Source of the DNA: Boswellia sacra
Taxonomy: Eukaryota > Streptophyta > Magnoliopsida > Sapindales > Burseraceae
Direction: 5' to 3'
Assembly: GCA_013180625.2 (NCBI GenBank)
Contig: SNVD02007196.1
Coordinates: 215,279-279,278 of the forward strand
DNA: 64,000 bases
Within the stretch, counting starts at the first letter, position 1. Each line of letters begins with the position of its first letter. Made by a program: the position numbers and the translations under genes. A model generated the notes under the pieces. It saw nothing but the letters and a program-made list of their open reading frames with translations, did not search any database and was not told the origin of the DNA. Below, one piece after another: positions 1-13,061 of this stretch.

Positions 1-534
1 TTTCAAACCATATAAGGCTTTGCGTAATCTGTACACAAAATAAGGATGTTTAAGATCTTCAAAACCCTTAGGTTGTTCAACAAAGACTTCTTCATTTAGA
101 TAGCCATTTAAAAATGTTGTTTTAACATCCATTTGGTACAACTTAAAATCAAGCAAACAAGCAATTACAAGTAGTAATCTGATTGACTCAAGTCTAGCTA
201 CTGGTGCAAAGGTTTCATCAAAGTCTATGCCTTCTATTTGTGTGTAACCTTGTGCAACTAGCCTAGCTTAATTTCTTACTACTTGTTCACTTTTATCAGT
301 TTTATTTTTGAATATCCATTTAGTTCGAATGACATTTGCATTTTCTGGCCTAGGAACTAATTCTCATACTTCATTTCTTTTAAACTGATTAAGTTCATCT
401 TGTATAGCTTGAATCCACGCATCTTCTTGTAAGGCTTCTTTCACTTTTTTTGGTTCAACTAAAAAAACATAACAAGCAAATCTTACCTGATTTCTTACCT
501 TGCTACTGGTTTTCATCATGTCATCTGGTGTTCC
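1..534 (-). pseudogene. Copia reverse transcriptase, N-terminal part
   Basis: Minus-strand translation gives the N-terminal copia RT region: a WIQAMQDELNQF-like start, then a GTKWIFKNK-like stretch, [13 protein letters not shown] and the [18 protein letters not shown] region. It reads towards the catalytic YVDD, which lies outside the window. At least one in-frame stop is seen around 268 (TAA in minus orientation). Confidence 0.8.
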
Positions 535-2225
535 AATGATAGAGCTGGTTGGATGTGCTTTCTAAATCCAAGTAGGTGGATCTTTCATTTCATCTTCATT
601 CCTAATTGAATTTCTGTTCAAATCTGAGTTGTCAGATGTTACTGTTACGTCAGGTGTAACAATGGTTATTTCCTCTTTCATAACAGAATCTTCTTTATTG
701 TTGCTGTCTGAATCTGATTTTTCTGTATCTTCTATAAAGCTGGTTATGCTTTCCTCTTGTGAATATGTTGCTGTCTGAATCTGATTTTTCTGTATCTTCA
801 TTCCATGCTATTTTATGCATATCTCACAACGACTCCTTCATCACTTCTTGGATCCAATTTTCCTAACTGCTCTCTGTCATTTAAGATGTAACACTTTTTG
901 CTATTGAGCATCACTCTAGCCATCTCTTGAAGAATTCTATTCTTCCTTTCCACAATGCCATTCTGTTCAGGGGTTTTGGGAGCTAAAAATTTATGATCAA
1001 TTCCATGATATTTGCAAAAGTCAGCACAGCTAACATTTTCAAACTCCTTGCCATGATCACTTCTTATTCTCACAATCCTTCCAATGTTCCTATTTTGCTC
1101 ATTTTTAAGCTTAACACAAAGATTCCTGAAAGTCTCAAAAGTGTCAGATTTTTCTTTAATGAAATCAACTGAAGTATATTTAGAAAAATCATCCACACAA
1201 ACAAATATGTATCTCTTACCTGTAATGCTTTCAATTTGTATAGGACCCATAAGATCCATGTGAAGCAAATCAAGTATTTTGGATCTGCTAAGATGTGGAT
1301 TTGATTTGTGTGAACTTCTAATTTGTTTTCCCATTTGACATGGTCCATAAATTTCGTTAACTTTGTCATCAAGTTTAGGAACTCTTTTTAGAGCACCTAA
1401 CTTAGTTAATTTAACCAACTCTTTGTAATTTAAGTGTCCTAATTTTTGATGCCATAATTCTGAATCTGAAATCGTAGCTTGAAATGCAATATTTACCAAA
1501 TAACAATTATCCGAAGATCTATTACCTTCAAGAATGCATTTACCAAAATTATCTAAGACCATGCATTTGTTTTATGTGAAATTAACAATATACTTGTCAT
1601 CACATATCTGACTAATAATAATAAGATTAGCTTTCAAACCATCAACCAACAAGACATTTTGAAAATTGGGTAGACCTTTGACATTCAGAGTGTCTTTACC
1701 AATTATGTTACTCTTTGCTCCATCTGCATAGATGACATTACCATCCCTACATGCTTTAAAATATGTTAAAAACTGTTTATTTCCAGTCATGTGCCTGGAA
1801 TAACCACTGTCAAAATACCATAAACCGTTAGAAGTGTATTCAAGAGTAGTAAGAGCAACATGGCATACTGTCTTGTCTTTCTTAACCCATTGCAGTTGTG
1901 ATTTTGATAACAGTTTGAACTGTTTTGATCTTTTATGCAAAAGATTCAACAATTTAAAGCATTTAGGTCTAATATGTCCCTTTTTACCGCAAAAATAACA
2001 AATTGGAATGAATTTCCTTACTTTTTCAAGACTAGATTTGAAAGAACTCAGAGGAGAAATAAATGTCTCATTGCTCTTGGAATTAGGACTTGACTTTAAA
2101 GAGTTAAGTTCAGAATTCTTACCTGATGTTAAAGCTTTAACAAAGACTATTGTTGATGAAGATGCGAAAATACCTTCTTTGTACCCCAATCCATATTTGT
2201 TGGAGTTGTCTCTTCCAAGACTCAA
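535..2225 (-). pseudogene. Copia protease-integrase remnant
   Basis: The upstream part (1572-2225) encodes a CCHC zinc knuckle (CYFCGKKGHIRPKC) and an aspartic-protease-like segment, WYFDSGYSRHMTG. The DSG is intact, but the usual Cys after it is Tyr. The part at 813-1562 has the pre-integrase zinc region (WHQKLGHLNY; the CxxC reads YGPC, so one Cys is lost) and the integrase core with HMDLMGP, RSDHGKEF and EQNGIVERKN, carrying the D-D-E triad. After the E motif 50 codons present in the sister copy are missing in frame. A roughly 30-bp segment (702-732) is repeated at 770-800, producing a local duplication and frame disruption. Confidence 0.85.
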
Positions 2226-2229
2226 GACC

Positions 2230-3628
2230 TGATCAAGTTTGGCTGCTCCAATTTTGAGTTGATCAATACACCACTTGCTTTCAACCAGTTATGTTATGAT
2301 TTTCTTAATATGTGCTGTTTTGTCTGTCAAAACAGTCTCTAGTTCTGAGATATGATTTTCAGCATAGGATTTTTCACATTTCAGCACCTCAATCTTCTTC
2401 TTCAAGATTTTGATTTCTTCCTTCTGATTCAGCCATTCACCATAGAGTGCGTTGTATGTCTCTTGCAACTCTTCATAGTATTCTGGTCCATCTTCTTCAT
2501 CAGAATGATCAACACTGGTTCTGTAATTTTCTGTTATGTCAGACGTAACAGCTTTCCCTTTATCCGCAATAGATACAGTAAATGCAACAAAATTGCTCAT
2601 GTAATCTTGATCTTCTGACTCCGATTCTGATTCATCATTCCATGTTGCTGTCAGTTCTTTGTTCTTTTTCTTGAGATTAGCACATTCAGACTGAATATGT
2701 CCATAACCAGAACATTCATAACACTGAATCTGTCATTTCTTATCTGGTTGTTTCACTTTCTTCTTGTCATTCTCCTTGCTGAACTTCTTGAACTTATCTT
2801 CATTTAGGTTTGATGGCTTTCCTTGATTCTTTTTTCTGAAATTTCTTTTCATGAACTTGACATAATTTCTTATTAGAAAAGCAATTTGTTTAGAATCAGT
2901 TTCATCAAGCTCATCATTACTTTCCTTATCAGATTTTTCAGTTTTAACATTGAATGCAATGCTTTTTCCCTTTTGCTTCCTAGTACTTTAATTGATTTCA
3001 AAATTTTAGAGAATACCAATCAGTTCATTAACCCTCATCTCATCAGTGTTTTTAACTTCCTCAATGAGTAAAATTTTAGGTTGAAATTTATCTGAGACAG
3101 ACCTAATTATTTTACTAATAATTTCTGCATCAGTGAAGGTTTTTCCAAGCATGTATGCCGAATTTGTGATATGACATATCTTAGAGTAAAACTTAGAAAT
3201 CGATTCATCCTCATGCATCATTAAATTTTCAAATTGAGAATTAAGTCTCATCAATTTATATCTTTTAACTGATGCTGTACCTTCATGTTTTACCTCAAGT
3301 ATGTCCGATGCTTCTTTGGCCACTTTGCATCTTAAAATTTGTCTGAAGTTGTATAAGTCCATTGCATCAAAAATTGCATTGAGAGCCTTAGAATTCCAGC
3401 TGGAATGTCAGTATTCTTCATCAGTCCATTCATCCTCAGGTTTGGCTTCGGAATCACCAAAAGCATTCAACTTTGTTGGCGGTGTCCATCCTTTAAGCAC
3501 ACTAGTCCATGCCCCGTCATCAAGAGATTTGATATACATCATCATTCTTATCTTCCAATATGAGTAATTGTTATCATCAAGAATAGGTGGTTGTGTTCCG
3601 GATCCTCCATTGCGAATAAACTCAACAT
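2230..3628 (-). pseudogene. Copia gag remnant
   Basis: Degenerate gag. The N-terminus (about 3628-3400) and the UBN2-type capsid region (3006-3362) match the gag of the second element. A coiled-coil segment rich in Glu and Lys follows (2289-2600), similar to the large gag C-terminus of Sireviruses. The reading frame is broken by several stops, for example near 2990 and 2735, so no complete capsid protein is encoded. The first zinc-knuckle region near 2690-2735 is also interrupted. Confidence 0.8.
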
Positions 3629-3662
3629 GATCTTTTTTTTCACTTGTCTATCAGTGAATACT

Positions 3663-3674
3663 GCTCTGATACCA
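3663..3674 (-). promoter_or_regulatory. Primer binding site (initiator tRNA-Met)
   Basis: On the minus strand the sequence is TGGTATCAGAGC, the 12-nt complement of the 3' end of plant initiator tRNA-Met. It lies 2 nt inside the LTR edge, as expected for the primer of minus-strand DNA synthesis in a copia element. Confidence 0.9.
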
Positions 3675-3676
3675 AT

Positions 3677-4554
3677 TGTAAATTTTGGAAGTATGCAGTT
3701 AGAAGAAATATAATAGTAAACTGTAAAGTAAATCGACAGAGGAGGATTTTACGTGGTTTGGTTATAAAACCTACATCCACGGATAGCTATATAGCTGCAA
3801 TTCAATAAGTTATTATTTGTACAATCTTTAGGACATTTTACAGTGCTGACTCACTCTTACACATTGATCTAATCTTTGTAAAACAAAATCCCGCCAAGAT
3901 CTTAAACTCTAGTTACACTGCCCACTCTCTGTCGCAGATAACTTAACAACACACTATTAAGTTATACATAATAACTGATGTTTGGTGCTGAATTATATAA
4001 ACACTTAACCCACAAGTTATCTCAAGTGTCTACTAACTCATACAGACCTAATCAACAATTCATGTATGATTACAACCTCTCATACATGAATCAAAGACTC
4101 AAAGAATCATATCAATGACGCATTCTAATTTGCATTGAAGCTCTCCTCCTTTATTGTTGGAATGCCGAAACCTAAACTCACAAAACACACCACATAATCA
4201 GCATCCCTGTTATGTAAAAATAACTTTGTATATATAGTAGTATGTCTAGACGAAATCTCCTAGAAATCCTGTAAAAATTTTAATCAAAATCATATTAGGA
4301 TTAGGAGAAATAAAATAGGAAGGAATTAAACTCCTAAAGGAATTATGACAAATAAATATTTTCCTATTCTAATTAGAATATAAGATACTATATTCTAATC
4401 TAAGGAGATATTTATTATAAATCAAATATTTCCTATATTATAATTCTAGAAACAGTAAAATAAGAAACAAAATAATATTCTTGTTTTATCACAAGTTGAA
4501 CAAAATTCATCATGTGCATGGCACATGCATATGTAGTAGACGTTGACACCAACA
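3677..4554 (-). repeat. 5' LTR of the minus-strand copia element
   Basis: An 878-bp LTR that starts TGTTGG at 4554 (minus strand) and ends in CA at 3677. It aligns along its length with the LTRs at 27994-28897 and 40236-41141. It contains a TATATATA promoter-like stretch near 4225-4240 and an imperfect palindrome around 3935-3970. Confidence 0.9.
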
Positions 4555-4674
4555 CAATTTTTTAAGCGTATGATCCAAGGCAATCCATCTTCATGGTCGA
4601 AAATAAAAAATGAAAAATATAATGGGTAGGTATTTGCCAATGAATATTGTAGGTATTCTTCTCTGTATTATCTC

Positions 4675-4712
<38 letters not shown>

Positions 4713-7700
4713 TTAAATAGCAGTACATGCAATTCAAGGTATATATTTTCTACGTGTAAGTCAAACATAGCGTACCCAAATTAATAGGTCACATCTTATT
4801 CAGTCGTTATTTTTACACAATTCATCATCTAAGAAATCCATTGACTGACAACAAGAATATTATTATACTTATGCTTTAATTTATGAAAAATACAGCGTAT
4901 ATATATACTTTATCGTCGGGTGAAAGAAAGTAGATAATAACCATATATATATTACTATTTCTAGAAAGCAAAAGTTGCATATATACTACACACCTAATGG
5001 GATATGTACATTACACAGATATAAACTAAGCGTAAAGTAATTAAAAAAGCTTTTACAGCTCCATCTCTTCCCTGTAAAGAACACTCAATGTCAATGTTGC
5101 AGTGTTTTGGAAACAATTATTACAGCTTGTATGAGACATTTATACGTTAATTATAAATATAATATCGTTGATTTACTTTCCAAATTAAGTAACTCAAACA
5201 ACAATTAACTTCTCTATCAAGAGACCATTATGCATTTAGAAATCCCGCTAATTATACTGAAAGTTGTAAAGGTGAAATAATTAAATATATAGGTTGAACA
5301 GTCTCCATCTGCATAGATGTTTCGACCTTTTGGAAAAGTTAATTGAACGTCTCTCTAGCTAAGAAAATTATTAAGAAAATAATTATTACATTATATTCGT
5401 CAATGACAAGGACTTAAAGTATATAGAGCTCTTGGTGAAAATCACAATATGGCAACATAATGGGGCATTATGTGATTTATTAATGTCAAATTGTGCCTTT
5501 ATAAAGTGATATCATGTATACTTTAAATTTGTATTTAGGAAAAGACGTTGCATATATATAAAAGCAAAAAAAGGCAACAATATACGCAAATCAAGCATCA
5601 ATTAATGTTAGAAGATATACATATGATCACATGCCATGTCTCCAAACTGTCTCTCGAAAAGCTTCAAAATCTACTTTGAATAAAACAAAATAAAAAAGAA
5701 AAGATTAAAAAAAGGGGAGATAGATGAGAAGGGCGTTCAATATGATCTGATTTACATATAAAATTAATCCATTAATGAATTGATTGCCCAGGCTAAGTCA
5801 AACCCTTAACTGTGAAGCATGCATGCATTTACAAGAAACAGAAACTTCTCCAATTCTCATCAAATTTAATGATATATAGCTGTGGGTTGCTATTAATTAA
5901 ACACATAGCTAGGTGGGGTTTTAATGATGAAACGTACAGGTATATATATGCGTTAATCATATCCCATCACCAGCTAAATCTCCTCAACTTTATTCATAAA
6001 ATTAAGATCTTAAACTAACTACTAAAATAATGACAAAAAAATTAGAAAAATGAAAACAGTTGATGAGTTTGTGACATTAACTTGACTATTAAATTGATCT
6101 CACACGTTTCTCTTAACTAATGGAAAAAAAGGGTATAATTGGTTAATGACCTCTCTCTATCTATCTATATAGTCTAATGAAGTTATTGTCACCTAACTTC
6201 GTTAATCAAATCTCCAATTAATCCAACTATGGTTAGTTATGATCTAACGTTAATTAACCAAATCAATAAGAGAAATATGAGATCGTCAGAGAAAGAGAAA
6301 GATAATGTTTAGATAGATATATATACTCTGATGAAATCATCCAAGTAATTAAACAATATTTAATGTCGCTATATTTAGTACTAATTGTATTTCTTAAGTA
6401 ATTCTAATAACTAATTTTATTATAGAAAAGTCGTGCAAGCGTATCTTGAATAATTATTATATATAGTTGAGACAGAAAAGACTTTTTTCGTTGTTGAAGA
6501 AAAAAACAAGAGTTAATGTCCTTGTGCTACTTGAATTCTTATATTACATCCCCTCAAATATAATTTTTGTTCGTAAATAAACAAGATTTAATGTCCTTGT
6601 TCTTGCCTGTATTTTCATGTCACATCCCAGAAGAATTATTAAAAAGGTTTCACATGCACGGTGAGAATTTTGAAGAAATTTATGTGATTGTAAAAGATAA
6701 GCTTAGACTTTCTTTTTTTGAGCGGAGGGCGGCTAAATAATAAAACAAACAAGATTTGAATTCCTTGAATTTAGCTGTAGTCTTAAGGTGCACATAATTT
6801 TTATATACATTTTATTAACGAGAAAGTGAAATGTAATTAAAAAAAATTAGATTAACGAATGGTGAATAGCATGAAAATAAAAATGTGTCACATGTTTGTA
6901 TACAAAACGTTGCATATAAAGGTTGAATGAGTAGAGTTAGAAAAAATATTATAATTTTCCGTCCATATATATATATACACACATTTATATAAAAGATATT
7001 ATCAATTAGTTTAAACAAATTATAAAATGAGATAATAAAAATGTACACACATAGATGATAGACTTATTAATTTGTTGGTAAATAAACAAAGAATAATCTA
7101 ATGTCCCTGCAGTTGCAATTGGATTCTTAAGTTATAACCAAATTAAAAAAAAAAAGTGTAATAGTAGTGTAGCTGCTCATACATATATTTCTTGAAAGTT
7201 CAAATAAATTTACATGATAATTATTATAAAAGAGTAAATTAAGACCCACATAGACCCGTTCATTATCTTGGTAGACAAACAATATCTAATTGTTGTACTT
7301 GTACTATTCTTAGGCAACACCCCAAGAAAATTATTAGCTAGAAACAAGACAAAGAACAAGAAGATATATCTAGAGATCATGAATATCCCTTCGACTCAAA
7401 GTCACAAATATTATTATAAATGTACAGTGCTGAAATGTGAGATGAAATTTAATTTGCTATTAATCTGTGATTATATATCTTTATCTTTTATGCATATTTA
7501 TATGTAGTCTTCTCTACTACTAAATTTGTTTGTGTTGTAACGATGAAGCAACAAAGAAACCAATAGCAAGAAGGAAATGAAAAGAGACGTATCGTATGGG
7601 GCTTCACCTGACCACACAGTTAAAGTCAAATGATGGCAATGGACAAGGAATTGTGTGTTGAACGGACATGATCGATCTCTGTTTCATGATTCGATCGTAT

Positions 7701-8589
7701 TTTCTTGGCTTGAAGAGGGGGCATTCTCTTGTGGGGACTCGTTTCCATCACATTGTGGGCACAAAACTATCATAAACATACATATACATAAGCATGCTTT
7801 GTTATTGTTTCTATTAATTTATTTTGTAACTCTAGATAACACTAATTAAGTGACAATATATAATATGTAGCTACGTAGTTTATATACATATTTATTATAA
7901 GTTGAGATACTATATATAAATCTGATAAATAAATTAAATATTAAAAAAATTTCACAAAACAGATTCACATGCGCATTTTTTTAGATCAGAAGATACCATA
8001 TCAATAGGTGTAGAATACATGTGTCTCGTGATTGAAAAAAGTGTATCATTAGATAATATTTTCTCATAATACATATACATCGATGGCGCTATTAACTTTG
8101 CATATACAAAGATATAATGACACTATAATAATCACATATATATATAGAAGTCTGGGGGCATAAAACCCAAAGAGGGGTTTAGTGCTTTTGTTTTTAACTA
8201 GTTTGGGAACATCAATTGTTTATGGTCTCTAGACCAATACAATATATAATTGTGACATTGAAAGTTGAACGAAATCGTTAAGAGGGGAAATTTCTATTAT
8301 ATTTCTACATCTACATATGTATGGATATACTATTATATGTATTTGTGGATTCTATAGGATGAGAATGTTAAGAGATATAATAAAGTGATCATTTTCATCT
8401 AATTATGATCAATATAGGTCCAATTAAACCACTTCATACAAATTAATAAACAAAAATGATCCTATAAATTAAAAATTACCAATTCATTATTCTAGACCAC
8501 GTGCACGCATTCATATGATCTTTAATTATATATATCAAAATTCACTAATGTTCTGAATTTTATATAATATGCATTAAGTAATTAACTGA
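4555..8589. other. AT-rich intergenic spacer
   Basis: No gene is supported here. There is a (TTA)n/(TAT)n microsatellite at about 4675-4712 and several short TATATA runs. Open frames in the stretch are under 80 codons, biased to Ile, Phe, Tyr and Lys, as expected from AT-rich noncoding DNA. Confidence 0.6.
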
Positions 8590-9063
8590 TATCGATGTTT
8601 ACTGATCAATGTCCCACTCTCAACTCTCAGTTGTCTTCATGAAGGCCGAGAAGTTGGTGCTCTGCAAAGTATACTGGGTCCATATTCTCCAGGAGCTTAC
8701 CATATATATGTTGACTAGACATGGAATAACAGGAAGAATTACACATGGAATGGCTCCTAACAACTGACCATCGACTGGGCAAGTGCCACGTATCCAAGTC
8801 CATGCTCCACCATGACAAGAAGCCTGAACTGAAATGATAAAACCATTCTTGAAAACCGGCTGGTCACTTTGGTCGCAAATGAGGCTGAGCAATCACTTCA
8901 TTACAGAAAATTTTCTAAGTCTGGTACATTCTCAGATCACATTGGGTCCCACAAGAATTTTGATTACTTGGCTCAGCCGTTGTCCATCCAGTACTATTCT
9001 CTCCAGCAGGTCCCAGCCCATCATCTGTCCATGCATGCAAACAGAGTAGCAGCTGAGAGATAG
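8590..9063. other. Unassigned GC-richer patch upstream of FMO
   Basis: This stretch is visibly less AT-rich than its surroundings and has short open frames on both strands (up to 90 codons on minus, 71 on plus). None gives a domain I recognise, and the frames conflict with each other. It could be an exon-like remnant, a captured fragment or a noncoding transcript. It lies about 500 bp upstream of the FMO start codon, but I see no splice connection to that gene. Confidence 0.35.
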
Positions 9064-9435
9064 ATACTCAAAACCTAACTTCATTAAAGCAATCAACACA
9101 GAAGTTAATTACTTAAATTTTCTTGCAATTTAATTAGCAACCTTTTAGTTTGAAGGTTTATTAATTACTACTTTAATTAGTTTAGTTATTATAGTTTACT
9201 GCCGTGAAAAGCTATCTATCTAGCTAGCTAGCGTTTTAAGTTGTACAAAGTTTTGGAAATGTTATATAGTTCAAAGTAGATAAAGGCAAGATAATGATTT
9301 GAAAAGATCACGTGTGTCTCCCAGCTAGCCAACCAGTTTGCTATTCTAACATTATTGTATTTTTACATAAATATTCTTCTTTGCAAATAGGTATTTTTTA
9401 ATCATAACCTCTGTTTGCGTGACCAAAATTTCAAC

Positions 9436-9442
9436 TATAAAA
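9436..9442 (+). promoter_or_regulatory. TATA box of the FMO gene
   Basis: TATAAAA lies 137 bp upstream of the ATG in a C- and A-rich core-promoter context. That leaves a plausible 5' leader of about 100 nt. The start codon context GCCATGG is good for a plant gene. Confidence 0.6.
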
Positions 9443-9572
9443 CCCCCATAACCCACAAACCATTTCACATTTCATATAACATTTCCATTTCGTATATTAC
9501 ACTAACCAGCTAGCCCTTTCATATCTTATAGGCATCATTTGATTACTTGGTCATCCCCTGAAACGTATCGCC

Positions 9573-12500
9573 ATGGTTTCTGATCACCATCCCCAACGGA
9601 GCCTATCAAAGCATGTGTGCGTGATCGGCGCCGGACCATCGGGCCTGGTGGCGGCGAGAGAGCTGAGAAAAGAGGGTCACACTGTGGTGGTATTGGAGCA
9701 AAACCATGATATTGGAGGGCAATGGTTGTACGAGCCTAATGTCGAGAGTGAGGACCCTCTAGGAAGGAACAAGTTTCTGAAAGTTCATAGCAGCTTGTAC
9801 GAGTCTTTGAGGTTGATATCGCCGAGGGAGATCATGGGATTCACAGACTTTCCCTTTGTGGTGAAGAAAGGAAGAGACACGAGAAGGTTTCCAGGGCACA
9901 GGGAGCTTTGGCTTTACCTCAAAGATTTCTGCGAGTGGTTTGGATTGAGAGAGATGATTAGGTTTAGCACTAGAGTTGAGTACGTGGGCATGTTGGATTA
10001 TGGCGAGTTTGGTAAAGATCTGAAATGGGTCGTGAAGAGTAATGAGAAGAAAGCTGAGAAGGTTGTGGAAGAAGTGTTTGATGCTGTTGTTGTTGCTTCT
10101 GGCCATTACTCCCACCCTAGATTGCCTTCCATTAAAGGTACGTGTGTAATGTGAACACAAGCACAAGATCTGTATTTCTTTCTCAATGTTATCAAAAAGC
10201 TAAACAAAAGTCATCATTTTTGGAACATTTGGAAAGTGATTCTGCATTCATGAATTTCCTTCTCACGCTTTACAGTCGAAGAGAAAACCAAAAAGTACAT
10301 ACATAATAAATCATCATCTCATCTGTTAATCATAATTTTCATTTATATTTCTTAATTTGCATCTGCTACTTATCTATGTCCAGGAATGGATACATGGAAA
10401 AGAAAGCAACTGCATAGTCACATCTATAGAGTTCCGGAGCCATTTCGCAATGAGGTAAGCCGATCGAAGGTGATAACTAATTAGTTTTTTATTTTGCTAA
10501 GAGAAGAGAAAAATATTCCAAGGTGGGGATCAACATTTGCACTAGAAATTGGATAGCACATCTAGAGATCACGATTTAATTATAAGTGTTTGATTACATA
10601 TATTTTTAAGTTTAATCTCAAGATATAATCAAAATGAAATCAAAATGGTACAAGTAATTATGATAGAATAGCTAGCTAGCTAATATTAATTGCTTTCATC
10701 TATAGGTATTATAGTTTATTAGTTTTATTAATATTATTAAGTTGCAAACGTATAATTGATTGCATTTAAACGGCAGGTTGTGGTAGTGGTTGGGAACTCA
10801 TTAAGCGGACAAGATATATCGATGGAGCTTGTTGAAGTGGCAAAGGAAGTTCACCTCAGTGCCAAATCCCTTAATGTTTCTGAAGGTTTATCCAAAGTCT
10901 TATCAAAACATGAGAATTTGCATCTTTGTCCACAGGTGTATATATATTTAATTAGTTAAATTACAAATTAACATCACTTTTGTATATAATATATGTCAAA
11001 AAATATAATAGAATATATTATCCTTCTGCAGATAGACTGCCTTCGGGAGGATGGACGGGTAACATTTAGTGATGGCTCCTGGGTTGTTGCAGACACTATC
11101 TTATATTGCACAGGGTAATTAATGCTTTATATTGATCATTCAAATAAGTTGAAATAATGCAAGAAATTAAAGCAAATTAAAAAATATGAAAATTATTAAT
11201 TCCGTACAAATAATTTATTACATATCACACTATAGAATAAATTTTGGAGCCCATAATCCTGACGGTGTAAGGAATACTAATTAAAAGAGTTCAAAATGAG
11301 AACATTAAAGTGATTTTTTATTTTTTTTTTCTCGACAAAATTAAACGTCTCAGGACATCCTTTAACGAAAACACTCCATGTAAATGCTTTTTTAATCTAA
11401 AGACTATAAATTATTATATATTAAAGAGAACTTTTTTGAACTCTTTGATTATAACAATGTAATTGATTAATCTGATAGGATATATATTAAATTCTTGCAA
11501 ACACAACTTTACCCTTTGAAGTTTGACCTCATCATATTTCAATTCTTCCAAGTAGAAGATTGCCATGTGAAAAAGTTGTTTGATTGGAAGATTATGAAAC
11601 TTTTGACCCAAGCTAGGAAGAGATTCGTCTGTGGGACCTTACATGCATAATTCAGGCACAACCTTTTGTTGCACTACTTTATTATTGGTTACAAAATCTA
11701 ATTATGGGCTTTGACACATATTGCTTCATATATCATTCATTTGTAGTTTGTTAATAGATGCATATATATATTTGTAATGTGTGTTGTGTAGGTATTCATA
11801 TGCTTTCCCATTTCTTGACACCAAAGGAATAGTAGTTGTGGATGATGACAGAGTGGGACCTTTGTATGAGCATACTTTCCCTCCATCTCTTGCTCCCTCT
11901 CTTTCTTTTGTGGGCATTCCCAGGAAGGTATTGTTCACTTTATGAATGGTATTTCTTGATTTATGGAGTTTTGAGTCCATTTCATGGAGATATATATGGA
12001 TAACATATTGTTATACTTCTTTTTAACTATCTTAGTTACAAGAAGACTATTTTCAATTTTGTATTTTAATGGGTTTATAGGGTTTGATTTGATGATGATG
12101 CAGCTGATAGGGTTCCCCTTCTTTGAGTCACAAGCAATATGGATAGCTCAACTGCTGTCCGGGAAAAGAACATTGCCATCATGGGATGATATGATGCAGT
12201 CCATCAAGGAATTTTATCACTCAAAGGATGCAGCTGGCATTCCCAAGCATTACACTCACGATATTGCAAATTTTGAGGTAACCCACTTCAATTTACAAAC
12301 GCTTTAGATTTGTAAAAGTGCTTTTAATTTTATACATACCAAACCAAATTACCAATTAATAACTGGGTCCATGAAGTGGGAAGAGTGGTAATAAAGCACT
12401 TCTAGCTAAGTAGTAGTATAATTAATTAAATTGATTAAGGTTGGTTTAGTTAATTTTCAGAAAATGAATTGATAACTTTTGGGTTTGTTGAGTTTCAGTA

Positions 12501-12729
12501 CAATGATAAATATGCAGACAATATTGGGTTCCCACACTTGGAAGAATGGAGAAAAGGGCTTTGCTTATCAGCCCTGATAAATGCTGAAGCCAACCTGGAA
12601 ACATATCGAGATATGTGGGATGATCATGATCATGAACTGCTTCAGGAGGCTATTCAAAGTCCCCATTTCACTCAACTTAAACCTAAAGCTTTCAGTACTC
12701 ATACTACTACGGCTACCACTCATCTTTAA
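9573..12729 (+). CDS. Flavin-containing monooxygenase, FMO GS-OX-like
   Basis: Seven exons at 9573-10137, 10384-10454, 10777-10935, 11032-11114, 11792-11927, 12104-12277 and 12499-12729 join in frame to 472 aa, a normal length for the family. Residues 19-24 (GAGPSG) are the FAD-binding Rossmann loop. GMDTWKRKQLHSHIYR, encoded by exon 2, is the FMO identifying region. Residues 213-223 (VVVVVGNSLSG) form the NADPH site. The C-terminal half has ILYCTGYSY, VGPLYEHTFPP and the EEWRKG...ETYRDMWDDHD block of plant S-oxygenating FMOs. In Brassicales such enzymes S-oxygenate methylthioalkyl glucosinolates; outside that order the substrate is unknown, so I do not assign one. All introns are GT/AG and every exon junction keeps phase. 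The start was chosen because the ATG has a strong context and sits just before the FAD motif. No defect is visible. Confidence 0.94.
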
Positions 12730-13060
12730 TTAAAAGCTAGCTTCTATTTCTGCTTCTGCTTTATCTTGGACATGGACCACACATTATGTTATATATACTA
12801 TATGTTATTATTATTTAATTTGCAAATATCGATTTTGTCATTCTTTAAGAATGAGAGAAGAATTTGTTTCTACTTATAGGCTATGGAAATGTTAGAAGCA
12901 AAAATACTGCAACAAATGTAATGATTTTTGCATAGTGTAATTCAAAAGAAATTGCTTTCCATAACAACTGCTTTTGATTTTTTTTGTTTTGGTTGTCTGC
13001 TAAGGCATTTTTATTTCTTTTAGTTTGGACCACTGAGTGCTTTATTATTTTTAGTTTAAA
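12730..13060. other. FMO 3' flank
   Basis: AT-rich downstream region expected to hold the FMO 3' UTR. No gene is seen. It ends in a poly-A run at about 13058-13068, just before the inverted-repeat segment. Confidence 0.5.
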
Positions 13061-13061
13061 A

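Larger units (their letters stand above)
1..4554 (-). mobile_element. Ty1/copia (Sirevirus-like) retrotransposon, truncated by window edge
   Basis: An LTR retrotransposon read on the minus strand. From right to left it shows a 5' LTR (3677-4554), a primer binding site matching initiator tRNA-Met, gag, protease, integrase and the start of reverse transcriptase, which runs off the left edge. Protein order protease-integrase-RT is the copia order. It is the same family as the element at 27994-41141: LTRs, gag and pol align throughout. It is defective, with stops and frameshifts in gag and pol and a 150-bp in-frame deletion near 895. The outer LTR edge is TG...CA type. The target duplication cannot be tested because the other end lies outside the window. 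Confidence 0.93.

Noticed and set aside
1..4554. Target-site duplication of the minus-strand copia element
   Set aside because: Only the right flank (4555-4559) is in the window, so it cannot be tested.
8620..9063. Protein-coding gene in the GC-rich patch
   Set aside because: No single frame spans the patch and no domain is visible, so it is kept only as an unassigned segment.
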